DNA of 64,000 nt. It comes from Immersiella caudata. Its lineage: Eukaryota > Ascomycota > Sordariomycetes > Sordariales > Lasiosphaeriaceae. Made by a program: the position numbers and the translations under genes. Where the stretch lies: NCBI GenBank assembly GCA_030512335.1, contig JAULSU010000004.1, positions 5,518,001-5,582,000 of the forward strand, read 5' to 3'. A model generated the notes under the pieces. The model saw nothing but the letters and a program-made list of their open reading frames with translations, made no database searches and was not told the DNA's origin. Below, piece after piece: positions 50,158 to 61,606 of this stretch; the first letter of the stretch is position 1, and each line of letters begins with the position of its first letter.

Positions 50158-51878
50158 ATGGGCTCCTCCGACAAGGCCGCCAGCGACGATGTGCCCGAGA
50201 AGGCTGCCACCCCGACTTACAAGGGCGACTCTGACGGGGCCATCGGCGAGCTGCAGGAGGAAAACACCTACGCCTACGATGACTCGCGCAAGCTGGGCAT
50301 CACGGGCGCCGTGTTCCTCATTCTCAACAAGATGATCGGAACCGGTATTTTCTCCACGCCCTCGGGGATTTTTGCGGCTACGGGGAGTGTGGGCATCAGC
50401 TTGTTCTTGTGGGTGATCGGTAAGTTCAGCCAAATCCCGTTGGACGCCACGGGCAGCTCCTCACACGTGCTTTGCAGGTGGCATCTTGACCTTTTGCGGT
50501 CTCAGCGTCTGGCTCGAGTACGGTCTTGCGATCCCTCTCTCCGGAGGCGAGAAGAACTACCTGGAACGTGTCTACCGCCACCCCAAGTACCTGGCCACCT
50601 GCGTGTTGGCCTCGCAGATGATCCTGCTTGGATTTTCTTCTGGAAACTCGCTCGCGTTCGGCCGTTACATCCTCTATGCCGCCGGCAACGAGCTCAAGGA
50701 TACTTATCGCGGGCGCGGCATCGGCGTTGCCTGTGTGACGTTCGCCGTTGTCCTCCACGCTGTCGCGCCAAAGTGGGGTGTTCGTCTTTTCAACGTCCTC
50801 GGTGTCTTCAAGGTCGTCATTCTGCTCTTCATCGTCTTCGCCGGCTTCGCTGCGCTTGCAGGACACCGACTTGTCGACAACCCACACAACTTTGACGATG
50901 CTTTCGTGATCAACCGCGGTGATGGATGGGGACAGGGCGGGGCGTACCAATACTCCAACGCGCTTCTCAACATCGTCTACAGCTACAAGGGCTGGGAGAA
51001 TGCCAACTACGTCTTGGGCGAGATTAAGGATCCCCGCCGCACCCTGACCATTGCTGCGCCCCTCGCTGTCGGTGGCGTTACAATTCTTTACATCCTGGCT
51101 AATATCGCCTACTTTGCTGCTATCCCCAAGGCCGACCTCGCTACTTCGGATGTCATCGTCGCCGGTGTCTTCTTCAGGAACGTGTTCGGTGACAGCGCTG
51201 CAGCCCGTAGCTTGCCCGTTTTTGTGGCGCTCAGCAACCTCGGTAACGTGCTAGCTGTCAGCTTCGCGCACGCTCGTCTCAACCAAGAACTCGGTAAGGA
51301 GGGTCTCCTCCCTTTCAGCCGACTCTGGGGCTCCAACAAGCCCTTCAACTCCCCCTCTGCTGCCGTAAGTTCCCCTTTCCCACCCCCCCCCCCCCCACTT
51401 TTCAGTTACCCCCTCTAACGCCATCCAGCTCTTTCTCCACTGGATCGTAACCGTCATCATCCTCCTCGCCCCGCCCCCCGGTCCCGCATACAACTTCATC
51501 GTCAGCCTCTACACCTACCCCGGCGCCTGGATCAACTCCTTCGTCGCCGCCGGCCTCATCTACCTGCACTACAACAAGAAGGAAAACTGGAAGTCGGGAT
51601 GGTACACCTACCTCCCCATCATCGTCCTCTTCCTGCTCGCCAACCTGTTCCTCATCATCGTGCCGTTCATCCCCCCTGATGGAGACTGGAACTCGGATGG
51701 GTACCCGTACTATGTCTTCCCCGTCGTGGGTGTGGCCGTGCTGCTGCTCGGTGCCTTTTATTGGTTTTTGTGGACCAAGTTTTGGCCCAAAGTTAGGGGG
51801 CATAAGATTGTTAGTGAGAGGATTATTGATGAGCAGGGAGTGGAGGTTATTCGGTACCGGAAGGTTAAGACTACATAG
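50158..51878 (+). CDS. Amino acid permease, methionine permease (MUP1/MUP3)-like
   Basis: Three exons (50158-50419, 50478-51364, 51429-51878) encode 532 residues. Introns open with GTAAGT and close with GCAG or CCAG in the right phase. A 45-residue hydrophilic N-terminus precedes the first helix block, KLGITGAVFLILNKMIGTGI. This is the helix-1 signature of the APC superfamily, whose GTGI kink binds the amino group of the substrate. About twelve helices follow. YSYKGWENANYVLGEIKDP is the conserved loop of this family. The sequence resembles fungal high-affinity methionine permeases; substrate assignment is by resemblance. It works as a plasma-membrane proton symporter in relatives. Intron 2 contains a C14 run near 51384-51397. 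It is the only intact gene in a decaying region. Confidence 0.9.
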
Positions 51879-53929
51879 GGCGGGTTAGATGAGGGAGAGG
51901 GTGGTGGATAATGGGGAAGAGAAAGAGGGGAAGAGAGTACATGGCAGGAGAGAGGGAGGGAGTGGAGCAGGGAGAAGGAATGGAAGAGAGACGGTGGTTA
52001 GATACCCTGATATAATGGTTTATTTTTATTTTTTTGGGATTCTAGAGTGATGATCGAGATGTCTGTGGTCCTGGTTGATACTTGAGATTGTCAGTTACTT
52101 GACCTCAACCCTTCGTGACTGAATTTTCTCTCGTGGTTGTCGATGGCTTCAGGTGAACAGATCTAAAATCTCATCGATTTTCGTTTGTAGAGGTCGAACT
52201 ACCAAAGCTGCCCTTACACAGGCGGTGGCATCGAGAAAGTATGGATGGCACCTCTAGCCGAAGACCACTAGTGTTGTTCTTCCATGCAGCAATTAGTTAA
52301 CTTTCAGCAGCAGTGTTAGTGGTCGTGCCTACAATTGTCTCTGGCAACCTACCCACGGATGCACTGGCAGTTTTCAGTGAAAGACTACCTGATGTGTGCG
52401 TTGGCGGAAAAGGATATCACTGCAATTTTAGCGTTAGCTGAGCAACCCATGGGAGTGCTTGGCATCTGGCTTATCCAATGGGAGAACATTCCACACCACC
52501 ATTAATTATAGTATTAACCCGCTGCCCCCGCTGAGTGACCCGTCGGAACCTGGTATCACTGCAATTTAAGGGTTGAAGGAGACTTTCAAGCCCAAACCAG
52601 ACTCTAATTGTTTTTGGTTGGCTAGTCGGAGCGTGCCCCTTTTTCAACAGTTTATGGCTAAACAGGTGATGTCCGGCTTCAGCTGTCCCGTTTTCGTTTC
52701 TCTGCACCCAGGGGGTCCTTGGACTTCAGTTGTGGGACAGTGAGGGGCGACCCGAGCAAAAAAGGGTGAGGGGCAAAAACATACAACACCAGGGATTCGC
52801 TGGTCGTCACCGACCCAACTACTAGTCTGGCGGTTACTGGCTTATCTATGGGAGAGCGGACGGGATCCCGAGCTTTCCAGTACCTATGGTCGTATGTATT
52901 AGCAGGATCAGCAACTTCACCTGTTGTGCTTCGGATGCGGGGGTGTACCGACCCCCTAAGTCCTCTTACTCTCGTCTCAACTCCCAGCAGCGCTCCCTAC
53001 AGCCCTCGCACTTGACATTGCCGGCCCGACGGAGCTCTGCAACAATTTGAGAATAGCTAGATATCCAGGTTCACTTGATGAACCAGTTCTGCACATGTGG
53101 TGATTCCCGTGGAGCCCGAGCGCGATTTTTGAGGATTTCGATTGTTGACTGAGGTGGCTAAGGTGGGCGTTGTTCAATGGAAAATAAATGCCAAGCTTCT
53201 GCTTTTGGAATCGACAGCATCGTGCCTTCTCCCTCCTCTCGAGCTGAAGAAGTGGTACCGCATGCACCACGTGACTGCTGTTATTTTCTCAATTCAGTGA
53301 GCAGGCTGCGGCAACCTGAAGCCACAAATGGCGGCCCCGGCTTAAGCAGGACCTAAATTGACATCTAGCAGCATGAATGTGATTGCCCCAAGTGAAGATT
53401 CTATGAATAGTACATCTGAGAAGTGGAAACCATCTCTCCACCTCTAATGAGAGAAGTGGGCCAGTCTTAGTTCTTTAGGTCAAGGATGGGACGGTCGCGT
53501 CCCTTTGCAAACTATCCCTCGTAGTCAATATTCCTTTCCACAACCAATCTCTCTGCCTTCCTCAAGCCTGCAGAGTCACATATCCGACGTCATCTCCGGG
53601 TTACAGCTTGGTATTCACGGTATCAAAATCGGCTCCGCGTTTCCCATGTCCTCGCCGGCTGCGTCACCCCCCTGAGCCGCCGCCGCTCGAAGCGGAGAAT
53701 TTGCGAAATCTTGATGCAGCCAGGGCCGGCCCGAGCATCTGTCGTCGAACCGACGCCCTCTTCGCCACTAGCGTTCGAGGCGGGAGGATCTGCAAGGCCT
53801 CGAGGTGCGGACTGCAGCAGGCCCAGTCAAGTTGGTGATGTTGCTAGCGATTGCTGGGCAATCGGGAACCTCGACTCCGATCCGAACGTCGACAAGCGAA
53901 TGATTAGCAACCAGCGCGGCAGAAGCGAG
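51879..53929. other. Two-kilobase gene-free region with dispersed short repeats
   Basis: A purine-rich 3' UTR tract of the permease (51880-51990) is followed by more AT-rich DNA. A 14-base direct repeat, TATCACTGCAATTT, occurs at 52415-52428 and 52554-52567. CTGGCTTATC plus a nearby ATGGGAGA recur near 52470 and 52838. These may be traces of an old repeat element. No coding frame is supported. Confidence 0.4.
52415..52567. repeat. 14-bp direct repeat pair
   Basis: TATCACTGCAATTT is present at both ends of this interval. The bases between them show no gene. It could be a footprint of an old insertion, but 14 bases are too few for a firm call. Confidence 0.35.
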
Positions 53930-54718
53930 CTAATTGTGTAAGACATACGCGCGACGATTCTTGGCTCTGATCTGGTCGTTTTTAGCGTTACCTTTACTGC
54001 ATTCTTGCCCGCAGTTCTCCAAAGCGACGGCATCCAGATTTGTCGCCTGGCTGTCGGGCGGATTCTTGATGACGAGACCCGGATGGGTGCGGATTACTAC
54101 GGTAAGCTGCCGACCGACGTCCTCGCCTTTATCCGGCACGATGAAGAAGTTGCTGATCAGGCCCACCTCCCACTCGAGGATGCTGTACGCCTCAGTGGTT
54201 GCTTTGAGGTCGGGAAACGGGGCGCTCCGGCCGACTGGCACCAGGTGAAGCCCCTCACCGGCGGCGACAGCTCGGGCTGGAAGTCCGCGGCTGATCAAGA
54301 AGTTGCCGAATCGAGGGTTCTGGACGCTGAGCGTCACATATGCCCGATGAATGGCGTCGAAATCGGGTAGGAGCTTCCGCAGAAGAGTCTGATCTCCAAC
54401 GCTGGGCTGATCCAGCTGGAGATAGGCTGCGTTTCGGATGCGGGACATTTGGATGCTAATTGCACGGTAACTTTCATCGAAGGAGTAGAAACTCGCAGCC
54501 ACATGTCCCAACCACGGGTCCCGAGCTGCTACATGAGCAGCGCGTGAGAATTCGCTGCTAATCGATGAGCATGCGGCAGCGATGGCGTCACAATCGGGAA
54601 GATCGTCCGGCTGACTCTACTTCGAATAACAGAGATTCCGAATCCGGGGGATCTGAATGGTGAGCGTGATGTAGGCTGCCGCGATGGCTTCGAAGTCGGG
54701 TGGGTTGTCTAGCGACAT
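53930..54718 (-). pseudogene. Repeat-containing ORF of unknown function, interrupted by one TAG
   Basis: An ATG at 54718 starts MSLDNPPDFEAIAAAYITLT. After 33 codons there is a TAG (54619-54617). The same frame then stays open for 229 codons to 53930. Across the stop the protein repeats one motif: PDFEAIAAAYITLTIQIPRI, LPDFDAIHRAYVTLSVQNPR, and weaker forms (LPDCDAIAAAC; SYRAISIQMSRIRN; PFPDLKATTEAYSI). The consensus is PDFxAIxxAYxTLxxQxPR, in units of about 60 residues. The recurring motif on both sides of the stop argues that this strand was truly coding. A CAG-to-TAG change would be RIP-like. I do not know the family. An antisense frame overlaps it and is probably a shadow. Confidence 0.5.
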
Positions 54719-57700
54719 GGCCGCTCCTCAGGGACGACCTGGTCAAAGATGAATTAGGACTTTGCCAAGGAAAAATATCGGTCTGAAAAAGGCCGATAGT
54801 GGAGGCGCAAGATTTGCTGTCGCTGCAAAAGGACCGCCAAAGGAGGTTTTGTGTGGCTCCACGAATTGGCTTAAAACCACAAGCATTGGCCAGGATAGTG
54901 AATTGACATGAGGGCGTGGGATTCACTTCACCCATCGCGTGCACGCCTTGTGGGGAAACAATACCACTGTTCGAGAAAGAGATGACGTGTGACCGATAGT
55001 GGGGATGACAAAAGCCTTGGCTTGCAATGTGTAAGATCTTTGTTCGCCTGATGAGCGCAGAAAAGAAGAAAGCGTTCCACACAAAGCGGTGTGGCATGGA
55101 TGGGGACTGAACCCTGCCATGTTCCCGCCTGCCTAGGTATCTTAGGTTCCATGGTCAGCCAAATATGTCGTTGATGATTTAGAGGATGAAAGAGAAACAA
55201 TTAAGAGATTTAGGTAGGGCGAAGGACTGCAGTTTTACCAACAATATGGTCTTAATTGCCAGCGATGCCATGTCAATATCGGCAGGCCTTAGTTCGCTGG
55301 GGCGTCAACTTTAAAAACTTGGTAAGCAGCCCCGTTATTCTACCCCTTTTTAAAGAACCCCCCCTTGTGCTTCAATACTGGGCAAAGTATTTTGTACTAT
55401 TTGAACAAACTGCACATCATTCTCTTTATGTTTTTTCTGGTAGAAGTTTCTTCTCATCTTGTCTGACGCAGCTGATCGCCCTCAGTTTGCTTCATGATCG
55501 AACGCCAGCCTAACTACGCCCGGGCGACCTCCCACGCCTGCCAACGTGAGGGCCCTGGCCACGACCGCACTGCAATGTTCATTTGTGATATGGGCTTCGA
55601 TGCCAAGCTTCGAAAAAGTCTCACCATCCTCGTGGAGAATTTCGTCCGCTCCGAGGCAGGCGCCCTCTGGGTCCTCGCTGTCCCATTCAAACGGTGGTAT
55701 CATGCCCCCGAAAATCCACCAATAAAGCCAAAAACACTCCAGATAATCCTGAAGAACATGACTTTGCAGACTTTTACGCCCGTAGAAGATTTTTGACAAA
55801 AGTTATCCTGAGGAACAACGAAACTGAAAGGCGGCGTGATGGGGGCGGCTGTCAAATGCGCGCCCCATATGCCCTCTGCCTGCCGAGCTGGGTGTAATGT
55901 CGGCCTCCTATCCAGCTGGAGACGCAGGCCCTGTCGGCTCTTCTGAGATTCGGTGCTGATCTTCGTATTGTCGACTACAAGAAGAACCATGTTATCTTCC
56001 AAGTTGTCGGAAGGACCCCTAGGCACATCTACTTCCCCTCTTTCGGGCATACATCTCAATGATGGTAAACGAGGGCGTGGAATTTGGGAATTCAGGCACT
56101 CGAGCGCTAATCGCCAAGCTCGAATGGGTTGTCGAGGTAGGGAGATGGCTGTGGGGCAGCAAAGCTGGGAGGCTGCCAGAAGTCAGATGACCAAGGATCT
56201 TGGAGCTGATGAAGTCAACATCGACACGGAAGTGATGAGAATGTCTTACACCGTTCTCGCCGAGCACCTAGTACAAGTCTTCATGGAAAACAACGCGGAG
56301 ATGGCTCATGGGAAAGAACAATGCGAGATCTCGAGTTTCAGAGATTCTTTGGGCGTTTCGAGGACGGAACCTCCCTGTCGAGATGGCGGGGTGGTGATGG
56401 TCAAAGGGCTGTCCGACCACGTTGAGAAGAGTTGGTGCCCTGTTTCATGGCGTCGATATGACAACGGACAGAGTAGGTGGACAGCAGAGAAGATGGTACC
56501 CATGCTCTTCGGCTAGCACAGCTTCCAGGGCCGCGCGTTGTGAGATTGGCCAAAAAATAGGGGTGCTTGAACCGTGGCTCATCCAGACACCTTGTGCTGT
56601 CGAAATCGGGGGGTGGCAATCCGTCCTCGTGCTAGTGTTGTAGCGACGTCTCGATCTCCCACGGGGCGTTGAAATCATGGATGACGCTGCTCTGTACCAG
56701 ACAGTTGCGCACATGGCAATCCAGACAAGACTGCGGATCACGTCGTTTGGGATCAGGAGTCGATCATCTTCCCTCCAACGCTCGGGCGAGGTCACCTTGG
56801 AGGCGCTCAGCAGGCTCGGCCAACATGGGGAAAGCTGAGCGGCGCGTGGGTGCCAGCCTTATCACACCCGTCCCCATCCTCGTCATCGTCGTCACAGTGC
56901 TAAAAAGTTAATTCCATGCTTTCAGAGACCGAAAATAAAGATGTGTGAGTGTGTTACGCTTTGGGTATCCACCAGACAGCATCAGGACAGAATCTGACCT
57001 AACATACCCGTTTACCAGACAATGGCGTCACTGCCACCCCAGAAAGCCAGCCAGAGCCCCACCACTGTCGATCTGGCCGAGGATGAAGAAGGTCCTATTG
57101 CGAGTGAAGCCCACAACCCCGAGTAGGTTAGTGTTGCTGATCGGCCCATTACTCTGAATCCCTTCTCTGGCTCCTCATGAAGCTGTTCCAGGTCGAAATT
57201 GCCTCCACCCGCATCGCTTACCTCTCTTTTAGCTCTCTCAGCCCCTAGCATGACCTGGGTCAGCAACTCGCAAGCCAGCCCTTCCTACCCTACGCCGCGC
57301 AACACTGGGGTAATCGTGTCCGAGACAATTGCCCCGCTTGCCGCGCTTGTAGCACAGTGCATGATCTCTCAAACCATCGTCCCCTAGCGTGTCGTGCGAA
57401 CGGTGTAGGGTGAGCCGCAGGAGGTAGACAACGTTGTTGGATTCCTAGCTCTCGGCCAGGCCGCTGTCTCCGGTGAAATTGATGTCGGCTGTCCTGAGTG
57501 CCTCGAGATCTCTTGCTGCGTCGAACTGTCCGCATCGGTTGAGGATCGCTGAGCTTGTCGAATAAGGTTCGCCTAATGGAAGATCAAGATAGACCCGGCA
57601 AGTACGACTCGGCCAAGATGAAGGTGAATTGCAGTGCGCACTGAGGTGAAGGCTCTGATTTGTCCCCACTTGCTGCTTTGACACTTGATTGTACTTCAAC

Positions 57701-57886
57701 CACGCCCCTTCTCCATTTCAGCCACACCTCCACCATCCCGCTTTGACCCTGTATCTTGATCCTCACACGCCCCTCATGCTCCTTCTGTACACGCCCTCTC
57801 TGCACTCTTTGAGAGCAAAATGTCTTGGGCTTTTGTAAGTCTTCTTCCGCACCCATCTAAGCAGCACAGCAATCCAATCGCCAACA
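54719..57886. other. Three-kilobase region of short unassigned frames
   Basis: No recognised family. An ATG frame of 100 codons at 55494-55796 (plus) is overlapped by a minus frame of similar length. Plus frames at 55953-56516 and 56422-56643 overlap in different frames. A 34-codon ATG frame at 57022 (MASLPPQKASQSPTTVDLAE) and ATGTCTTGGGCTTTT with a GTAAGT donor at 57820-57840 look gene-like but could not be linked into a model. I read this as decayed coding DNA. Confidence 0.35.
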
Positions 57887-58459
57887 ATGGCGTACCAGAC
57901 TGCCATAGCCGGCGCAGGCGCGCTTGCAACTCTCAATGCATCATCTTGCAGCATATCCCTCAACATTTTTGCTAACATACCCTATGAGGCTATGTTTCGG
58001 GGTCCGCTTGCGGCCATCAAGGGCCTGTGGTTGAAACCTGGTAGCATTGCTTTACTTTACATCACCCACTGCATCTGTGGACTTCCCGAGCGCTAGAATC
58101 CCCGGGTCGTCGCTACTATCACAGTGGGTTTGATGAGTATGGGCATGTGCGTATTTTTCGTCAAGCCTCTTGTCATCGCAAGCGTGCGCAAGGTCTGTAT
58201 TACACCGATGCGGATGGGGCGAAGGGACCAACACTAATAACAACCATAGCACGAAGCAGCCACCCAGGAGCGGATCGCGCAGCTGGAAGCCGACACGAGA
58301 AGAGAAGAGGCGGCCACAAGACGAGAAGAGGCGGCCACAAGGCGAGAAGAGGCGGCCACAAGACGAGAAGAGGCGGCTAGCCGGGAGCGGATCGCGCAGC
58401 TGGACGCCGACACAAAGAGAGAAGAGGCAGCTAGCCGGGAGCGGATCGCACACCTCTAA
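57887..58459 (+). pseudogene. Membrane plus coiled-coil heptad-repeat ORF with an internal TAG
   Basis: From ATG 57887 the frame encodes hydrophobic segments (MAYQTAIAGAGALATLNASS), meets TAG at 58094-58096, and continues in the same frame as VVATITVGLMSMGMCVFFV, a likely membrane helix. A 57-base intron (GTCTGT...ACCATAG, 58193-58249) joins in phase to a highly charged coiled coil. There ERIAQLEADTRREEAAT is followed by RREEAAT heptads and a second ERIAQL, ending at TAA 58457-58459. Each heptad is one 21-base DNA unit. A helix followed by a long coiled coil suggests a membrane-tethered scaffold. The stop could be a RIP-type change from CAG, or the real gene may start after it. No family is recognised. 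Confidence 0.45.
58300..58380 (+). repeat. 21-bp minisatellite encoding RREEAAT heptads
   Basis: Unit ACGAGAAGAGGCGGCCACAA plus G. Near-identical copies lie at 58321-58341 and 58342-58362, with diverged copies before and after. Because 21 bases make exactly one coiled-coil heptad, unit gain or loss would keep both the frame and the heptad register. Confidence 0.85.
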
Positions 58460-60393
58460 AAGCCAGGAATACTGTACATGGGCAGGAAGATAAGTGGCGA
58501 TGGAAGACTGATTACAAGGGAAGAAAATATCTACACCCTGGGACCACCTTATCTCTGTCTCACAAAACACAACTAATTCGTCTCTGTCCAATATGCCCTG
58601 TGCTACACCGCCCCTTGTTTTCCTGTAAATGTTTCCAAGGACCGAAGTAACATCAGGCGCACTTCTCAAGAAAATGTATCCTCCCCCACCTGCAACTTTC
58701 GTGTCTTGAGACGGAATATTGCTGTAAGCTCATCCAAGTTCTCCACAAGTTCTCGACACTAAACATTACGCTCGTTGTCTCTTTATACCCAGCTATTGCC
58801 TGCGTATTGCTGCACAGCTTGCCTGCGTTCCATAATGGCATGCGGCCACTGTCATTCGAGTTCCGCTTCATCTTCCTGCTTGTGAACATATATGGCAACA
58901 TGGAACTCATGTTGCGGCAAACGACTATTTCTGGGCTCGATGGATCCGAATTCCCCAGGTCTCCAGCCGCTCCGAATTCGCGTGCAACGGCTATTTCCCT
59001 TTGATGAAGGCAGACGCTCCTCTTATGCAGCACCTGTCTAGCGTTCTTTATTTTGGCTGCCTCCACAAAGGCGACCTCGTATCCATATCGCTGAACACGT
59101 CGGGCATCCCGTTAGTCTTCTACGGACATCACAAAAGTAAAGACCGAGAGAGGATGCCATCTGGCTATTCTCGGTCCTGACCCCTTGCCGCGGGCGATGT
59201 GCAACCGCTCATTTTCAAAGGTGATGGGATCCATTTTCGCAACCCCGACGGAAGCCAAGACGCCTCCTGGATGAGCCATCCCCGCCTCTACTTTTACGGC
59301 CACAAGCTCTGCACGCCCCTGCCAAGTTCCATCACAGCAACAACATGCCGCTACATCAAGTTGGACATGCTCGCGTTCCCCGCGATGCCTCCAGCGCCGT
59401 CCCCCACAGCCCAGGACGCAGCCTGGAAGGATAGTACACACCCACCGTCTCTCGGACCTTGCGCTAGATCTTCGGTCCCCTCCCGACCTCGACACCTCAG
59501 ACGAGAGGGAGATCGAGAGGTATTGTCGAGAACAAATCTACCTCCACCAGGGCCGACGAAAACAACCGTACTTGCCCAACCAAGCTTCTCTGTCTTTTGG
59601 CTTGCCTGCGGCATTGACAACGGGCTAGCCTGGGTGATGCGGTTTCCCGAGAGGATTCGGCAAAGCAAAAGAGAAAGAGAGCTTCCTCGAGAGGGGGACA
59701 CTTGGGAACTTTTGTGACGAACGTCTCGTTGACGCTGCAGTGTCGCTTCTGGAACACTGCGGCGCACAATATCGTCCTACCGTTGCCACCGTCCCTGCCG
59801 CCCTCGCGCACCTTACCGCCTGGCGAAAGTGGGCACGAGTCGTTGAGCCGTTCGACTTGCACGACAAGTCCGACAATACAGCTGGCCGGCAGAGTGGTGT
59901 GAGTCGAGGGTTTTAAAGAGGGAGAGAGACGGGTTGATGGATATCCCTTTGTTCATCATGCCGGCTACTATCGAATAAAAAAAAGGGCGGGGAGGGGAAC
60001 AGAGTTGGCTGGAGGGTACCGGGGAATCAGGAGATTTGCGGGTCCGAAGATTTGGGTTCGTATTTTAGGATGCTGGCTGAGGTGGAAAACAAGGGTATCG
60101 TGGAGGGCATCGAGACTGCTAGGGACTCGATAGTGCTTCTCCAAGCAGAGGGTTTATGGCTCGGATGAGTTGGATTTTCAAAGGATTGGGAGGATTTTGG
60201 GTGATAGGAAGAAGGCGATACAAGCCGAGAAAAAAGGGACACCAGAGTCGAGGAAGAACCGCGGGACGCTGAGGCGAGCATCGATTTTCTTGAGGCAGGT
60301 ATGGCCACGCGCTCTGGGCTCTCGCCATCGCCAGAGCAGCCTCAAACTAAGATAACGGTACTTTGGTAAACGGAGCCTTGCCAGCATCCTTCC
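58460..60393. other. Unassigned region with possible coding debris
   Basis: Plus-strand frames around 59199-59900 show segments that read like protein, such as DLDTSDEREIERYCREQIYL (about 59490) and DERLVDAAVSLLEHCGAQY (about 59718), but in different frames separated by stops. I could not assign a family. A minus frame at 59066-58653 has no features. The rest looks empty. Confidence 0.35.
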
Positions 60394-60401
60394 TCCCCAC
60401 T

Positions 60402-60480
60402 TTCCTCCTCCTCCTCCTCCTCCTCCTCTTCCTCTTCCTCTTCCTCTTCCTCTTCCTCTTCCTCTTCCTCTTCCTCTTCC
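60402..60480 (-). repeat. CTC/CTTCCT microsatellite (poly-Glu on the minus strand)
   Basis: About nine CTC triplets run into about nine CTTCCT units. Read on the minus strand it encodes an uninterrupted Glu run, in frame with SEEVDEEVEEEE upstream. It lies just beyond the HET remnant and may have been its acidic tail. Confidence 0.8.
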
Positions 60481-60704
60481 ACCTCCTCATCGACCTCTTC
60501 AGACAAGGGCCCTAACACCCAGCTTCTGACCCAGGCTCTCGAGGATGAACATAGGATCGCCCAAACCAATCTGTTCCGAAAGCATGCCGATCCTCCTCAA
60601 CATCGGCGGCACCTGGCTCTTCGCTCTCATCCTCCTCCAGCACAAGAGTGAGCCTCTCCTTATCCCGAGGTTGTGGAGAGTACTCGTCGTCCCCCAGTCG
60701 CCTC

Positions 60705-61606
60705 TCAACCAATTCCAAAATCATCACCAGTGGCAGTAATACCGCTGATATCAGCGGGGACCTGCACGTCTAGAAAAAGACTGGTGCTAGAGTCAGGAGA
60801 GGAGGTAGCGGCGATGGTGAGGAAGCAGTTTTGGTAAATGTGCATCATCTTTTGGGACTCGGAGGCCCAGTCGGAGGGGGGGGGGTCTTGGACGATGCAG
60901 AGGGAGTCGATCCAGAGGTGGAAAAAGCCGAGCTTGCCGGTGAGGGTGATGGCGGGATGCAAGGCCAGGGGATGTTGGAGAGGTGGGAGGGGTAGTTGGA
61001 TTGGAGGATGCGGAGGGGTTGGTGTTTGCCCCAGCAGTGGGAGAGGCAGAGGTAGCGGGCGGTCGTGCTGGATGATTCCAATGTCTAGAACTCGGGTTGG
61101 GAGGGGAGCGGAGAGGCAGCCGGTAGAGTAGGTGGGAGTGTGGTTTTTGGTGCAGCGGCGGACCCAGGAGAGCATATTGCGCAGCGCTGAGGGCGATGCG
61201 ACGCCTTGGGTCCAGTCCTGGACGGGGAACACGCCCCATGGACAGGGGAGGGAAGGTTACACGTTGTAGTGCACTTTTATCGGTGAGTCCACGACCCATC
61301 CGTGACTGGTTGGGATAAACCCAACCGCAATCTGCCCCTTGGTGGCGATGATCCAACGCAGCTCGACTGTGAACGGTGCCCAGTCGCATCTTTTTGAGTT
61401 GAGATGACCGAAAACTGTATCCAGAACTGTCAAGAGTCTGCAGTTTGCCGAAGGGTTTTCGTTTCATTTACGGCGTTGCCCTTGTAGAAGCTTGACTGCG
61501 CGCGCATATGAACTGCGTGGGACCTGTGGTTTTCCAGTACCACGTAGTAGCCTCCATCGCCGTCGAAGACCCTTTTGCAGGTGTTACACCAGTTTTGGGT
61601 CGCCAT
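60705..61606 (-). pseudogene. HET-domain gene, broken by frameshifts and a stop
   Basis: An ATG at 61606 opens MATQNWCNTCKRVFDGDGG, a plausible N-terminus. Pieces of a HET protein follow in order but in different frames. LSWVRRCTKNH and APLPTRVLDIG (near 61090-61170) come first. In another frame ARYLCLSHCWGKHQPLRIL and LSNIPW follow. Back in the first frame AITLTGKLGFFHLWIDSLCI, DWASESQKMMHIYQN and TIAATSS complete the domain. Thus the three HET blocks (LSHCWG, LWIDSLCI, IYxN) survive with at least two indels, one of which removed a few residues before AITLT. A stop also lies near 61260. The usual downstream tail (RGWVLQER-like) is absent. This is a dead copy. Confidence 0.75.

Noticed and set aside
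49374..50210. 278-codon minus frame overlapping the permease start
   Set aside because: No recognisable domain, mixed composition, and it covers the permease promoter.
54005..54370. Plus-strand frame opposite the repeat ORF
   Set aside because: Non-ATG start, and the repeated motif is on the minus strand.
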